The notes under the pieces: model-generated
The model's database searches: none
What the model saw: only the letters and a program-made list of their open reading frames with translations
What the model was told of the DNA's origin: nothing
NCBI RefSeq assembly: GCF_017875645.1
Contig: NZ_JAGGMR010000001.1
Coordinates: 5,766,001-5,830,000 of the forward strand
Source of the DNA: Nocardia goodfellowii
Lineage (GTDB): Bacteria; Actinomycetota; Actinomycetes; Mycobacteriales; Mycobacteriaceae
DNA: 64,000 nt
Reading direction: 5' to 3'
Translations under genes and position numbers: made by a program
Shown here: in pieces, positions 1 through 9,107 of the stretch
How positions within the stretch are numbered: the stretch's first letter is position 1
How the letters are laid out: each line of letters starts with the position of its first letter

Positions 1-1200
1 GATCAGCAGCGCCGCCCGCAAATGGCACAAACCCGTGAGGTCCGTCGGGTCGAAGCCGGTGATCTCCGCGATCCGTTTCAGTCGGTAGTCGACGGTGTTG
101 GCGTGCACATGCAACCTGCGAGCAGTCCGGTTGCGCTGCATATTCGTCGCCATATGCACTTCGAGGGTCAGTAGCAGATCCGGATGGGCTTCCAGCGAGT
201 CGAGCACCGAACTCAGATAGTCGCGGGCCGGGCCCGGCCGAGTCAGCTGGTACTCGAACGCCAACTCATTCGGGCGATATACCCGGCTTTCGCCGCCGAG
301 GCGATGAACGATATCGACGAGCTCGTGGACCTGCTCGGCCACCTTCGGGATGTCCGCGGGCACGGCGGCCATGGCCACCGCCCGGACCGGCACCTGGGCC
401 GCGGCCGACAGCTGAACGATCAGTTCGTCCAGATCCGAATCGGAGAACCGCGGAGCGGGCAGCAGCAGCGTGCCCCCATCGACGCTCAACAGCGACAACA
501 CTTTTCCGCCGCACCGGTTGGCCAGCTCCGCCTGGACTCGCCGAAGCTTGCGCCGGGCCACCACATTCGCATCCAGCCTGGAATCGAACTCGTCCGGATG
601 TCGTGGAAGTTCCAGCCCCACAACGTGATACTGGTCGGCTACCTCGATGCCGCATTCCCGCGCCATCGTCGACGTGCTCTGGCCGCCCAGTAGCGCCGAG
701 GTCAGCGTGTGCACGGCGGTGTGATGCTCACTGATCACCGAACGCAATTCGCGCACATAGGCGACCGATACCGCCGAGGTGATCATGTTCAGGGCCTCCA
801 TCAACCGCAGCGCGACCCCCGCGATGGTTGCGTGGTCCCGGGTGGTGCCATGGGCCAGAATGAGGTCGAAGCCGAGTTTGAATCCTTCGTGGATGGCGTG
901 GTGGATCGTATCGATCGGGATTCCCTCGCGCGCCCATCCGGCGGCCGCTGCCTGCACTCGTTCGGTGCGGCCGGGCAGATCCTGTCCGTCGAGCATGCTC
1001 CTGGTCAATTCCAGACACACTCGCGTTATGGTCGTTACATCACCGTGCAGTGCTTCGCCGGGCAAGGTCGCGCACGGCACGACGTTCTCGATGAAATGGC
1101 CGACCATTTGGCGAGAAAGAGTCCGCACATCCTTCAACGGGCTGGACACCGGCCGGCCCGAGGAGGTCAGGAACGGTTCGGAGGAGGTTGCGACAGACAT
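1..1200 (-). CDS. PucR/CdaR-family transcriptional regulator, C-terminus cut by window edge
   Basis: Reading from the ATG at 1200 the frame stays open for 400 codons to the first base of the window, so the gene continues to the left. The last ~60 visible residues carry the PucR-type C-terminal helix-turn-helix with the signature HANTVDYRLKRIAEITGFD. The N-terminal ~120 residues are helical (WAREGIPIDTIHHAIHEG), like the sensory region of actinobacterial PucR regulators, and the middle resembles the CdaR GGDEF-like region. The start is supported by AGGAATTACG directly before ATG. Such proteins are cytoplasmic DNA-binding regulators, often of nearby catabolic genes; the target and ligand cannot be seen here. 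A fragment of a second PucR gene lies upstream at about 1605-1719. Confidence 0.85.
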   Translation of the reverse strand, partial: MSVATSSEPFLTSSGRPVSSPLKDVRTLSRQMVGHFIENVVPCATLPGEALHGDVTTITRVCLELTRSMLDGQDLPGRTERVQAAAAGWAREGIPIDTIHHAIHEGFKLGFDLILAHGTTRDHATIAGVALRLMEALNMITSAVSVAYVRELRSVISEHHTAVHTLTSALLGGQSTSTMARECGIEVADQYHVVGLELPRHPDEFDSRLDANVVARRKLRRVQAELANRCGGKVLSLLSVDGGTLLLPAPRFSDSDLDELIVQLSAAAQVPVRAVAMAAVPADIPKVAEQVHELVDIVHRLGGESRVYRPNELAFEYQLTRPGPARDYLSSVLDSLEAHPDLLLTLEVHMATNMQRNRTARRLHVHANTVDYRLKRIAEITGFDPTDLTGLCHLRAALLI

Positions 1201-1604
1201 CGTAATTCCTTTCCTGCACACGACTTTGGGCAGGAACCCAACGTTACCGGCGAGTAGGACTTCGTGGCCCACCTCGCCGGTTGTGACAAAGGCGAACGAA
1301 CGCGTCGCGCGTTTGGAGATGTTGACAACCCCGGCACCGAACTGATCCACAGCACAGGGACTGGGTGTGCCCCCGTCAGACACACCCAGCCCTGGCACCG
1401 ATCCGCTTGTCGGCCAGCTTTATTCGACGCCCCGAACTCCGACCGACCGCAGGTCGGCAGGACCCTGAGCCGCCTGAAGACGTCTCCTCAGGCGGTCGGC
1501 CGGCGGCCGTTCGGGGCGAGGTCAGCTCGAGACCGAGTGGGCGGCGGTGGACCCATCAGAGCAGAGACTGCCGAGCCATCTCACTACTCGATGCGACTTC
1601 CGGC
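1201..1604. other. Non-coding stretch with two hairpins
   Basis: No credible gene. Two inverted repeats stand out: CTGGGTGTG (1361-1369) pairs perfectly with CACACCCAG (1381-1389) over an 11-nt loop, and CCGCCTGA (1470-1477) pairs with TCAGGCGG (1488-1495). They lie upstream of the PucR-type gene and downstream of the XRE gene, so they could be terminators of leftward transcription or regulator sites. Neither has a clear T-run. Confidence 0.45.
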
Positions 1605-1719
1605 TCACTCACGGCTATTTCCGAGCACATCCGGAGAAGTACACAATTTACTTACCGTGATACCGGCCATAATCTCCTCGGCTTTGCGTATCCGATAGTG
1701 AACGGTGTTCTCGGAAGCT
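1605..1719 (-). pseudogene. C-terminal remnant of a second PucR-type regulator
   Basis: On the minus strand a short open stretch reads ENTVHYRIRKAEEIMAGI and ends at a TGA (1605-1607). This is the recognition-helix signature of the PucR-family C-terminal HTH. An in-frame TAG sits just before it and the rest of the gene is missing: the XRE gene ends at 1722 immediately upstream. It is therefore a relic rather than a gene. With the intact PucR gene next door it suggests a former duplication or replacement at this spot. Confidence 0.55.
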
Positions 1720-1721
1720 CG

Positions 1722-2579
1722 CTAGCGAAGATCCTGACCCCGGGTAGCGTCTTGTTCCCGGGCCCGGGTCGCGGACAGCGCGCCCAGCAGGGCGAGCGCG
1801 TGGGCGCTGGCCGAACCGGGTTCGGCGTGGTAGACGATCAATTCCTGCCCCGGCACCGCTTTCACGTCGAAAGCGTGCATGCTCAACGTCATTCGACCTA
1901 CTTCAGGATGCGCGAACCGCTTGGTCTCGAGCCGCTTGCCTCGAGCGTCGTGACGCTCCCACAAGTCGGAGAATGCCGCGCTGTGCATCCGTGTGGTGGC
2001 CAGGACCTCGTTGATCCGGCGATCCGCTGGAAACATTCCGTGCAGTACACGGAAGCCGGCGACCGTGTTGGCTGCCACGATTTCCCAATCGGGGTAGAAA
2101 CTCGCCGCGGCCGGATCGAGGAAGACCTTCGTCAACAGGTTCGGCCCGTACTCGAAACCATCGAACAGCGCGTAAGCCAAAGGGTTTCCAGCGAGCACGT
2201 CATAGGCCCGGCCCAGGACCAGCGCGGGGTTGTCCGGCCACATCCGCATCAGCCGCAGTAACTGCGCGTCGACGTGTTCGGGCGCTGCGCTCAACTGGTT
2301 GCGCGGGCCCAGCCCCGCGATCCGGAACAGATGCAATCGCGCGTCGTCGTCGAGTCGCAGGACTCGGCTGAGGGCCTCGAGAACTTGCGCTGACGGGTTG
2401 CGTTCCCGGCCCTGCTCGAGGCGGACGTAATAGTCGGCGCTGAGCCCGCTCATCGTCGCGACTTCTTCGCGCCGAAGCCCCGGCACCCGACGGTTGTTCT
2501 GGGCGGGTAGCCCCAACGATCGAGGGCTGACCTGTGCCCGTCGTGCGCGTAGGAAATCCCCCAGCGGATTCTGCGACAT
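1722..2579 (-). CDS. XRE-family regulator with MmyB-like ligand-binding domain
   Basis: This 285-residue protein starts with a helix-turn-helix (residues ~10-80) of the actinobacterial MmyB-type XRE group, with the diagnostic stretch LSADYYVRLEQGRERNPS. Residues ~105-270 form the MmyB-like PAS-fold domain (DVLAGNPLAYALFDGF; later MTLSMHAFDVKAVPGQEL). Its length is normal for the family. It is divergent from the SDR at 2680 with only 100 bp between the starts. That arrangement usually means the regulator controls its own promoter and that of the reductase; this is inferred from layout. The downstream side contains the PucR remnant. Confidence 0.9.
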   Translation of the reverse strand: MSQNPLGDFLRARRAQVSPRSLGLPAQNNRRVPGLRREEVATMSGLSADYYVRLEQGRERNPSAQVLEALSRVLRLDDDARLHLFRIAGLGPRNQLSAAPEHVDAQLLRLMRMWPDNPALVLGRAYDVLAGNPLAYALFDGFEYGPNLLTKVFLDPAAASFYPDWEIVAANTVAGFRVLHGMFPADRRINEVLATTRMHSAAFSDLWERHDARGKRLETKRFAHPEVGRMTLSMHAFDVKAVPGQELIVYHAEPGSASAHALALLGALSATRAREQDATRGQDLR

Positions 2580-2679
2580 GACCCCAGATTAATGGCGGCG
2601 GCGTAGGGCAGCCTGGGTGCGGCACTCCCAGGTGGGCCGGTGCCTTCCTCGGGCAGACCGGCCGATCCAGGCTGGAGTC

Positions 2680-3435
2680 ATGACATCAGCAATCTCCTTC
2701 GACTCCGCCGCCGCACGCAAAGTTGTGCTGGTCACCGGAGCAAGCAGCGGAATCGGCGCCGCGACGGCGCGAGAATTGGCCGAACAAGGTCACCGGGTCA
2801 TCTTGACCGCGCGTCGGACCGATCACCTGAAAGCCATCGTGGCCGAGCTCGAGGCAGCGGGGCTCGACGCGCAGGCGCAGGCACTCGACGTGACCGATCG
2901 CGCCGCGTTCAGCGCGGTAGTCGACGATATCGTCACCACTCATGGGCGCTTGGACGTCCTCGTCGCCAACGCCGGCGTCATGCTGCTTTCGCGACTCGAC
3001 TCCCTACTGGTCGACCAGTGGGACCAGATGTTCGAGGTGAATGTCCGCGGTCTGTACAACGGCATCGCCGCGGTGCTGCCGCACTTCACCGCGCGCGAAC
3101 AGGGACATGTCGTGACGATCGCGTCGATCGGCGCACACGAGGTCGTGTCGACCTCGGCGATCTACTCGGCGACCAAGTACGCCGCCTGGGCCCTCACCGA
3201 GGGCCTGCGGCAAGAATCGAGCCCGGGAATCCGGGTGACCACGATTTCGCCCGGTGTCGTCGAATCCGAACTCGCCACCCACATCACCGACCCGTACGCG
3301 GCCGACCTCATGGTCGCCTACCGCGCCAACGCGATCTCCCCGGACAGCATCGGGCGCGCCGTGAGCTTCGCCATCGCCCAACCCGCCGATGTCGATATCA
3401 ACGAAATCATCATCCGCCCGGTCGGGCAGCGATGA
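2680..3435 (+). CDS. Classical short-chain dehydrogenase/reductase
   Basis: This 251-residue Rossmann-fold oxidoreductase has the cofactor loop TGASSGIG near residue 20, the structural NAG motif (ANAGVM), a catalytic Ser in IASIGA and the YSATK active-site Tyr/Lys pair. It should interconvert an alcohol and a carbonyl with NAD(P)H in the cytoplasm. The ATG at 2680 is chosen because similarity starts a few residues later and GGAG precedes it; an upstream in-frame ATG at 2617 would add residues with no family similarity. It is divergent from the MmyB-type regulator, its likely controller. The substrate is unknown. Confidence 0.9.
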   Translation: MTSAISFDSAAARKVVLVTGASSGIGAATARELAEQGHRVILTARRTDHLKAIVAELEAAGLDAQAQALDVTDRAAFSAVVDDIVTTHGRLDVLVANAGVMLLSRLDSLLVDQWDQMFEVNVRGLYNGIAAVLPHFTAREQGHVVTIASIGAHEVVSTSAIYSATKYAAWALTEGLRQESSPGIRVTTISPGVVESELATHITDPYAADLMVAYRANAISPDSIGRAVSFAIAQPADVDINEIIIRPVGQR

Positions 3436-3480
3436 CGAGCCATCTCGTTCGACCCCGCCCGCCGAGGTTACGCATGGTTC

Positions 3481-4752
3481 TCATCGCGAAACCTCGAGTC
3501 CCGGATCCAGAGCGATCTCCTCGAGCTGAGTCAACGGCAATAGCTCGGCGGGGGCGTCGGCGAAGGAAACCCAGATCCGTGTCCCGGACGGGCGGGTGAC
3601 GGTGACAGCGCGATCATTTCGCGGCGGGGAGGCCAGCGCCGCGCTCGGCTCTTCGTGGGTTTCGACCACGGTCCCGTCCGGCAGCCGCCGCGTCGCACTG
3701 TCGTAGGAGGAGTCCTGCGGGAGGGGCTGCCCGGTTCTGATCGTGATGCTCAATCGCGATTGCCGGCCGGGGGTATTGACTCGAACCACTTGGCACACGC
3801 CGCCCCACTGCTCTGGCAGTAGCGCCCCCAGGGGCCGGTCGAGGGTCACACCGTCGAGCGGAATCCGCGCCAGCACCGCATCCCATCGACGCGCCTGAGC
3901 CTGGTCGATGGCAGGAGAACGTGCCGCGTAGATACCGCAGGACTCGACCGGTCCCGGCGTGCCGGGCGGAACCGGCGCACTGACACGTAGCCCGGGGTCG
4001 GTCACCAACGCGACCAGTTCGTCGATGGCCAAGGTGACGGCTCCGGTACGGCCGTTGACGTCGGCGGCGTCATCGGTGGCATAGGCGTGAACGACGGAAC
4101 CGTCAGGCAGATAACCGGTCGCGCCGCGCGAGAGAGTGCGCGCCCCATTCATCTCATACCAGGTGTCTTGGATGTCGACGATCGTGCCGTCGGGTAGGTG
4201 GCGCCGCTCGTCGAGAGCGCCGGCGACGCACGCTGGAATCGGTGTATCGGACCGGCGCACGGTCACCGCCAGACTGCCCGCTCGGTCACCACGCAGCAGC
4301 GTGGCCCGCGCCTCGCTGTACCCGCCGAATTCCTTGTTCTTCGTGGAATCGCCGAGGATCGGCTGGAATACCAGCGAGCGCGATACCGGGGCGAAGGCGA
4401 TCTCGGCAGCACCGGGGAGCCGAGCGCGCAGCGCCCGCGTCATCGCGGCGGCCTTGGGACCGGAAAACCACGGATAGGAAGGATTGTCGTATTCGTCCGT
4501 CACGGAGTACAGCACGCCGGACAATCGCGCTTCCCGCGGCGGTTCCACGACATCACACCCCGGGATCTGTACCGGATAGGCGACCGGCGGAGTGACATAC
4601 GAATTCTTGGCTCGAGCCGCAGGCTCCGGCTCGAGCACCAGCCAGGCGATCAGGTAGGCGGCCGCGACGACCGCGACGCAGGTCGAACCCACCGCCCAGT
4701 TGTTCACAGCTGGGACGGGACGGGGCGCGGCCTTGTCATCACCGTTTTCCAT
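3481..4752 (-). CDS. Membrane-anchored protein with an internal domain duplication, function unknown
   Basis: The 423-residue product (start MENGDDK at 4752; a longer form from 4845 is possible but lacks family-like sequence) has one membrane helix at about residues 18-40 (VAVVAAAYLIAWLVLEP) and the rest is predicted outside the membrane. Two halves share a pattern: RHLPDGTIVD then DPGLRVS in the first, RRLPDGTVVE then DPGLEVS in the second, so the ectodomain looks duplicated. Several lone cysteines (PGCDVV, PACVAG, ESCGIY, GVCQVV) could form disulphides. I do not recognise a named family. Its stop is 45 bp past the end of the convergent SDR. Confidence 0.65.
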   Translation of the reverse strand: MENGDDKAAPRPVPAVNNWAVGSTCVAVVAAAYLIAWLVLEPEPAARAKNSYVTPPVAYPVQIPGCDVVEPPREARLSGVLYSVTDEYDNPSYPWFSGPKAAAMTRALRARLPGAAEIAFAPVSRSLVFQPILGDSTKNKEFGGYSEARATLLRGDRAGSLAVTVRRSDTPIPACVAGALDERRHLPDGTIVDIQDTWYEMNGARTLSRGATGYLPDGSVVHAYATDDAADVNGRTGAVTLAIDELVALVTDPGLRVSAPVPPGTPGPVESCGIYAARSPAIDQAQARRWDAVLARIPLDGVTLDRPLGALLPEQWGGVCQVVRVNTPGRQSRLSITIRTGQPLPQDSSYDSATRRLPDGTVVETHEEPSAALASPPRNDRAVTVTRPSGTRIWVSFADAPAELLPLTQLEEIALDPGLEVSR

Positions 4753-4825
4753 GTCCCGCATTATGTCTGCCGGTACCGACACTCGTCGGCGGACACCATC
4801 CCGGTCCGCCCCGCTTCCGCGCGGC

Positions 4826-5578
4826 TCAATCGACCAAGGCACCACATGTCAGATTGAGGACCGCACCGGTCATGGCGCCGGCTCCCGCCGAAGCGGCGAA
4901 GACCGCCGCCTCGGCTACCTCGGCCAACCGGGGAAGACGACCCAGGCGGGTGTCACGGAGCAGTGGCTGAAGTTGCGGATCGTCCTCGCGCAGACCGGGA
5001 ATGGTCTCCGGTGTGAAGTTGGGGCGGATGCACACCACCCGCACCCCCTCGCGACCGACCTCGCCCGCGAGACTGCGATTGAGGGCTTCGATGCCCGCGC
5101 AGGCGATGTTGAAACCTCCCATGCGGTGGCGGGATTCGTCGGCGGCCGAAGCGGAAAGCAACACGATGACGCCGGAGCCCTGTGCCGCCATCCGGCGGGC
5201 AGCCGCTGTCGTGGTGATGAAGTGCGAACGCGCCGAATCCAGGATCGGCGTCATGAAGTCTTCCAGCTTCAGATCCACCAGCGGCACATCTTGGACCGCG
5301 CTCATGCCCACCGCGTTGAAGGACACGTCCAGGCTGCCGGCCTGCTCGACCACCCGATCCGCATGAGCCTCCACCGCGTCTTGATCGAACACGTCGATCC
5401 GAGCGGCCGTAGCGCGGCCGCCCAACTCTGTGATCTCCTCCGCTACCGCTTCGAGCGTCGACTGGGTCCGGCCGACCAGGTGCACATAGGCTCCCTCGCG
5501 CGCGAAGGCCCGCGCCACCGCACCACCCATTTTGCCGGCCGCGCCGTACACCACCGCATTCTTACCGTTCAATCGCAT
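4826..5578 (-). CDS. SDR-fold protein lacking the canonical Tyr-Lys pair
   Basis: This 250-residue Rossmann protein has a modified cofactor loop (GAAGKMGGA in place of TGxxxGxG), an SDR-like NAVGMS in the NAG position and the typical C-terminus (GRLPRLAEVAEAAVFAAS, then LNLTCGALVD). Where classical SDRs have YxxxK the sequence reads GGFNIACAGIEALN, so neither the catalytic Tyr nor the Lys is present. The Ser before it remains (LLSASAAD). It may be a divergent reductase using other residues, or a non-catalytic NAD(P)-binding protein. It starts at 5578, 75 bp upstream of the membrane protein's start on the same strand, and diverges from the RDH-like SDR. Confidence 0.8.
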   Translation of the reverse strand: MRLNGKNAVVYGAAGKMGGAVARAFAREGAYVHLVGRTQSTLEAVAEEITELGGRATAARIDVFDQDAVEAHADRVVEQAGSLDVSFNAVGMSAVQDVPLVDLKLEDFMTPILDSARSHFITTTAAARRMAAQGSGVIVLLSASAADESRHRMGGFNIACAGIEALNRSLAGEVGREGVRVVCIRPNFTPETIPGLREDDPQLQPLLRDTRLGRLPRLAEVAEAAVFAASAGAGAMTGAVLNLTCGALVD

Positions 5579-5740
5579 ACCGGTATCGACGGCCCGAGCC
5601 GCCGAAATTCATCGCAACAACACAGGTTTCCGCACGCTCGGAGACGGCGTTCCTCGTCGTCGTGGTGCGTCGGAAGTGGTTGCGCCTAGCTTCTCTAAGA
5701 TCGTGCGGCCAAGGGCTTTCGGGTGACAGTGAGGAATCGA

Positions 5741-6676
5741 GTGAGTAGAACGACGCCGTGGACCGTCAGCGACATCCCCGACCTACGGGGACGCACCGCG
5801 GTCGTCACCGGCGCCAATGCGGGGCTCGGGCTGGCCACCGCGCGGATGCTCGCCGAGCACGGCGCCCGGGTGGTACTGGCCTGCCGCGACATCGAGAAGG
5901 CTACCGCCGCCGCACAACTCATCCACCGGAGCGCACCAGCCGCCGAATTGCCGATCGTGGCATTGGATCTGGCCGCACAGAAATCGGTGCGCACCGCGGC
6001 AGCGAAAGTCCGCACCGAATGCGACCACATCGATCTGCTGATCAACAACGCCGGCACCCTGATCCGGCAACGCACCCGCACCGAAGACAGATTCGAAACC
6101 ACCTTCGCCACCAACCATCTCGGGCCATTCGCCTTCACCGGGCTGCTGCTGGATCTGCTGCTCGCGGCTCCGGCCGGGCGCGTAGTCACCGTCAGCAGCG
6201 GCGCAGCGAGGTTCGCATTCCTCGATCTCGACGATCTGCTCTACCAGCGTCGCAAATACCGGCCGCTGCGTGCGTACGGGGCCTCGAAGCTGGCGAACCT
6301 GTTGTTCACCTTCGAACTTCAGCGTCGCCTCGACGGCACCGACACCACGCTGCGGTCGATGGCCGCACAACCAGGCATGGCGCGCACCGACTTCGGCTAC
6401 AACATGGGCGCGGTGCTGCGGTTTCTCAACCAACCCCGCAATCGGTGGATGACCGACTGGACGATGCAATCCCCCGACATGGGCGCCCTGTCCACCTTGC
6501 GTGCCGCCGTCGACCCGACCGCACGCGGCGGCGACTTCTACGGCCCTCCCGCCGGCAGACTCCGCGGCCACCCCACCCACAACCAGCCCCCCAGCACCGC
6601 CGCCGACCCCGACCTCGCCGCGGCTCTATGGGCGACCTCCCAACAACTGACAGGCGTCACCTACACCTTCGATTGA
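5741..6676 (+). CDS. Retinol-dehydrogenase-like short-chain dehydrogenase
   Basis: This 311-residue SDR of the RDH/WWOX-like subgroup has TGANAGLG at the cofactor site, LINNAG, a Ser in TVSSGAA and a YGASK active site followed by LANLLFTFEL, which is typical of this subgroup. The GTG at 5741 is preferred over the in-frame GTG at 5723 because GAGGA ends 5 nt before it. The reaction is probably NADP(H)-dependent oxidoreduction of a lipophilic alcohol or ketone; the substrate is unknown. It diverges from the atypical SDR at 5578. Confidence 0.85.
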   Translation: MSRTTPWTVSDIPDLRGRTAVVTGANAGLGLATARMLAEHGARVVLACRDIEKATAAAQLIHRSAPAAELPIVALDLAAQKSVRTAAAKVRTECDHIDLLINNAGTLIRQRTRTEDRFETTFATNHLGPFAFTGLLLDLLLAAPAGRVVTVSSGAARFAFLDLDDLLYQRRKYRPLRAYGASKLANLLFTFELQRRLDGTDTTLRSMAAQPGMARTDFGYNMGAVLRFLNQPRNRWMTDWTMQSPDMGALSTLRAAVDPTARGGDFYGPPAGRLRGHPTHNQPPSTAADPDLAAALWATSQQLTGVTYTFD

Positions 6677-6809
6677 GCAGCACCGAGATCCGCACTCCTT
6701 CAAGCGATCCGCGTGGCCTGGCCGAAGCGAGACAACCTGGTACGCGGCATCGGCGAACGCGCGGGCCGCGGTCGTTCAATCGCTCGTAAGCAGCACTAAT
6801 CTCGCAGGC

Positions 6810-7346
6810 GTGAACGAGGACGTGGTGAACTGGCTCCGTCAGCCAGGAGTGGGAAAGTACGCCCAGCTCGAAAGGGAAAGGCGATTCCTGCTTTCCGGGA
6901 TGCCGGCCCGAGCCACAGCGCCCCGGCTCATCGAGGACCGCTACATCGTCGGGACCCGGCTCCGATTGCGGCGGGTCGAGGTCGACTCGCAGGTCGTCTA
7001 CAAGCTCTGCCAGAAAGTCCGTCCCGAGGAAAGCGTCCCCTCGACCGTCGCGATCACCAACATCTACCTCGACCAGGCCGAGTACGAACAGCTTGGCCAG
7101 TTGCCCGCCGCGACGCTGCGAAAAACGCGCCGCCGATGGCAGATCGGCGATGACACCTTCGTCGTCGACGAGTTTCATGGCGATCTCGCCGGGCTGCTGC
7201 TGGCCGAGATCGAGCTGTCCGACCTTTCCCGCGATCTTTCCCTACCGGCACCGATCGGCAAGGAGGTCACCGCAGATGAGCGATTCAGTGGTGGGTACCT
7301 GGCCCACGCGTCCGCCGATCAGAAAGCGCGACTGCTCAGTCTGTAA
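6810..7346 (+). CDS. CYTH-domain protein (triphosphate tunnel-type fold)
   Basis: This 178-residue protein matches the compact bacterial CYTH pattern: an N-terminal charged strand LERERRFLL (ExExR, equivalent to the ExExK signature), then RLRLRRVEVDS, a lysine strand YKLCQKV, LRKTRRRW, FVVDEFHGDL and AEIELSD. The alternating Glu, Arg and Lys residues line a tunnel that binds triphosphates with divalent metal in characterised members (thiamine triphosphatase, tripolyphosphatase, class IV adenylate cyclase). Substrate cannot be assigned from sequence alone. The start is a GTG at 6810. It stands alone between the SDR and the ArsR gene. Confidence 0.85.
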   Translation: MNEDVVNWLRQPGVGKYAQLERERRFLLSGMPARATAPRLIEDRYIVGTRLRLRRVEVDSQVVYKLCQKVRPEESVPSTVAITNIYLDQAEYEQLGQLPAATLRKTRRRWQIGDDTFVVDEFHGDLAGLLLAEIELSDLSRDLSLPAPIGKEVTADERFSGGYLAHASADQKARLLSL

Positions 7347-7492
7347 CTCTCACCGCTCATCGAGGATGGCTGTGCGTCATCGGCGAGCGTGAGCGCCCGA
7401 GGTGGCGGTGAAGGATACACTCACGGCAATGGTCGTCCCTCGGGTAGAAGGACATGACCGCGGCGATCTGCAGGAGAGAGGGGGTGGTGGGC

Positions 7493-7855
7493 ATGACCGG
7501 CAGGCCCCGCCGCACCCCAGCAGCCAGCTTGGTACACGCGGTCGCACCCGACCCTGCCCGGCTCGAAGCCGCCACCGGTGCGTTCCGGATGCTCGCAGAC
7601 CCCACTCGGCTCCACATCCTGTGGATCCTGACCAACGGCGAAGCCGATGTCAGCGCGTTGACCGAGGCGTGTGGAGCGTCGCGCACCGCGGTCAGCCAGC
7701 ACTTGGCCAAGTTGCGGTTCACCGGGATGGTCGACACCCGCCGCGAGGGCCGGCGCATCGTCTACCGCATCCACGACGGGCACCTGGCCCGGCTCATCCG
7801 CGAGGGACTCAATCTCGCTGATCACCTGGTGACCGGCGAACCATCCCACGAATGA
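7493..7855 (+). CDS. ArsR/SmtB-family winged-helix regulator
   Basis: A ~120-residue winged-helix protein. FRMLADPTRLHILWIL is the ArsR-family entry helix, CGASRTAVSQHLAKLR the recognition helix, and RREGRRIVYRI the wing. A single Cys precedes the recognition helix, and C-terminal His residues (IHDGHLARL, ADHLV) could bind metal as in the nickel/cobalt sensors of mycobacteria; this is inference. I prefer ATG 7493, behind a purine-rich GGAGAGAGGGGG; ATG 7454 would add 13 residues. It converges with an MFS exporter that ends 7 bp away, a pairing compatible with control of efflux. Confidence 0.85.
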   Translation: MTGRPRRTPAASLVHAVAPDPARLEAATGAFRMLADPTRLHILWILTNGEADVSALTEACGASRTAVSQHLAKLRFTGMVDTRREGRRIVYRIHDGHLARLIREGLNLADHLVTGEPSHE

Positions 7856-7862
7856 GCACGGC

Positions 7863-9107
7863 TCAGACCGTAGCCGCGACCGCCGACGCGCGGGTGGAAG
7901 GTTCGCGGGCCGGCCAAGCTTTCACCGCCAATCCGGTTGCTGCGGTTGCCAATACCGCGAGCAGCAGCGCGGCCGCCCCTTGACCGGCCAGGACCCCGAG
8001 CCATCCCGCGAGGGGATAGGTCGCCAGAAAACACGCGTGCGACAGCGAGAACTGCGCGGTGAACACCGCCGTGCGGTTGCCTGGATCGGATTGTCTACGC
8101 AGCAGCCGCGCGGAGAGGGTGTTGATCAAGGAAGTCCCCGCTCCTAGTACAATCCAGGTCGATGCCAGCAGCATCCAGCCCACACCCGTCGCCGGTTCGG
8201 CCAGCGCTATCACCGCGGCCGAGACCAGACCGAAGGGCAGCACGCCGGCGCCGATGAGCATGAGGCTTCGGTCAGGGACGCAAGTCAGCAGCGCAGGTAT
8301 CAGCAACGCGACCACCATCGATCCGCCGCCGTAGCAACCCAGCGCCAGCGCTACCGAGGTGTTGGAGCCATCCAGTAAATCTCGCACGTAGACAACGGTA
8401 TTCACGACCACCAGCGCGGTGGCTGCCGCGACCGCGAGGTTGAGGGCGAGCAGGCCACGAAGGACGGGACGGCCGAGCATCATTCGCGCGCCGGCGGTGA
8501 TCCGGCGGAGCAACGGCGTCGCTCGGTCGGCGGCGACCAGTCGAGGGAGTGCGGTGGCGCGCACCAGAAGCGCCGAGATGACGAATCCGGCGGCAGTACC
8601 GACGAACAGGCTGTGATAGCTGATGGCGGTGAGCAATACGGCGGCCAGGATCGGGCTGGCCAGCGATTCGAGATCGTAGGCCAGCCGCGACAGCGACAGT
8701 CCGTGGGTGTAGTCGCGTTCGGCTTCGAGCACCGACGGAATCACCGACTGGAACGCCGGGGTGAACGTCGCCGAGGCGGCTTGCAGGACAAAGATCAGCA
8801 CATAGATCTGCCACACCTGCCCGACCAGCGGCAACAGCAGCGCGATCGCGACGCGCACGGCGTCGGCGGTAACCAACAGGGTCCGGCGCGGTACATGGTC
8901 GGTCAAGGCCGAAACCACAGGCGCCACAGCGACATAGGCCACCATCTTGATCGCCAAGGCGGTACCGAGTATCGCACCGGCAGCGTCACCAGCCAGGTCG
9001 TAGGCCAGCAGGCCGAGTGCCACGGTGAGCAACCCGGTGCCCACCAGGGCCACGACCTGGGCGGTGAACAAGCGGCGGAAGCTGCGATTTCGCAGCACTT
9101 CGAGCAT
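7863..9107 (-). CDS. MFS transporter, 12-helix EntS-like exporter type
   Basis: About 414 residues of alternating hydrophobic segments and short loops consistent with twelve membrane helices. The N-terminal half opens with LEVLRNRSFRRLFTAQVV, as in EntS-like exporters, and has the loop DHVPRRTLLVTADAVR between helices 2 and 3, the usual MFS motif-A position. I chose ATG 9107 (MLEVLRN), where family similarity starts; a GTG at 9143 would add 12 residues. Such proteins export drugs or siderophores across the cytoplasmic membrane by proton antiport. The substrate is not determinable. It converges with the ArsR gene. Confidence 0.85.
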   Translation of the reverse strand: MLEVLRNRSFRRLFTAQVVALVGTGLLTVALGLLAYDLAGDAAGAILGTALAIKMVAYVAVAPVVSALTDHVPRRTLLVTADAVRVAIALLLPLVGQVWQIYVLIFVLQAASATFTPAFQSVIPSVLEAERDYTHGLSLSRLAYDLESLASPILAAVLLTAISYHSLFVGTAAGFVISALLVRATALPRLVAADRATPLLRRITAGARMMLGRPVLRGLLALNLAVAAATALVVVNTVVYVRDLLDGSNTSVALALGCYGGGSMVVALLIPALLTCVPDRSLMLIGAGVLPFGLVSAAVIALAEPATGVGWMLLASTWIVLGAGTSLINTLSARLLRRQSDPGNRTAVFTAQFSLSHACFLATYPLAGWLGVLAGQGAAALLLAVLATAATGLAVKAWPAREPSTRASAVAATV

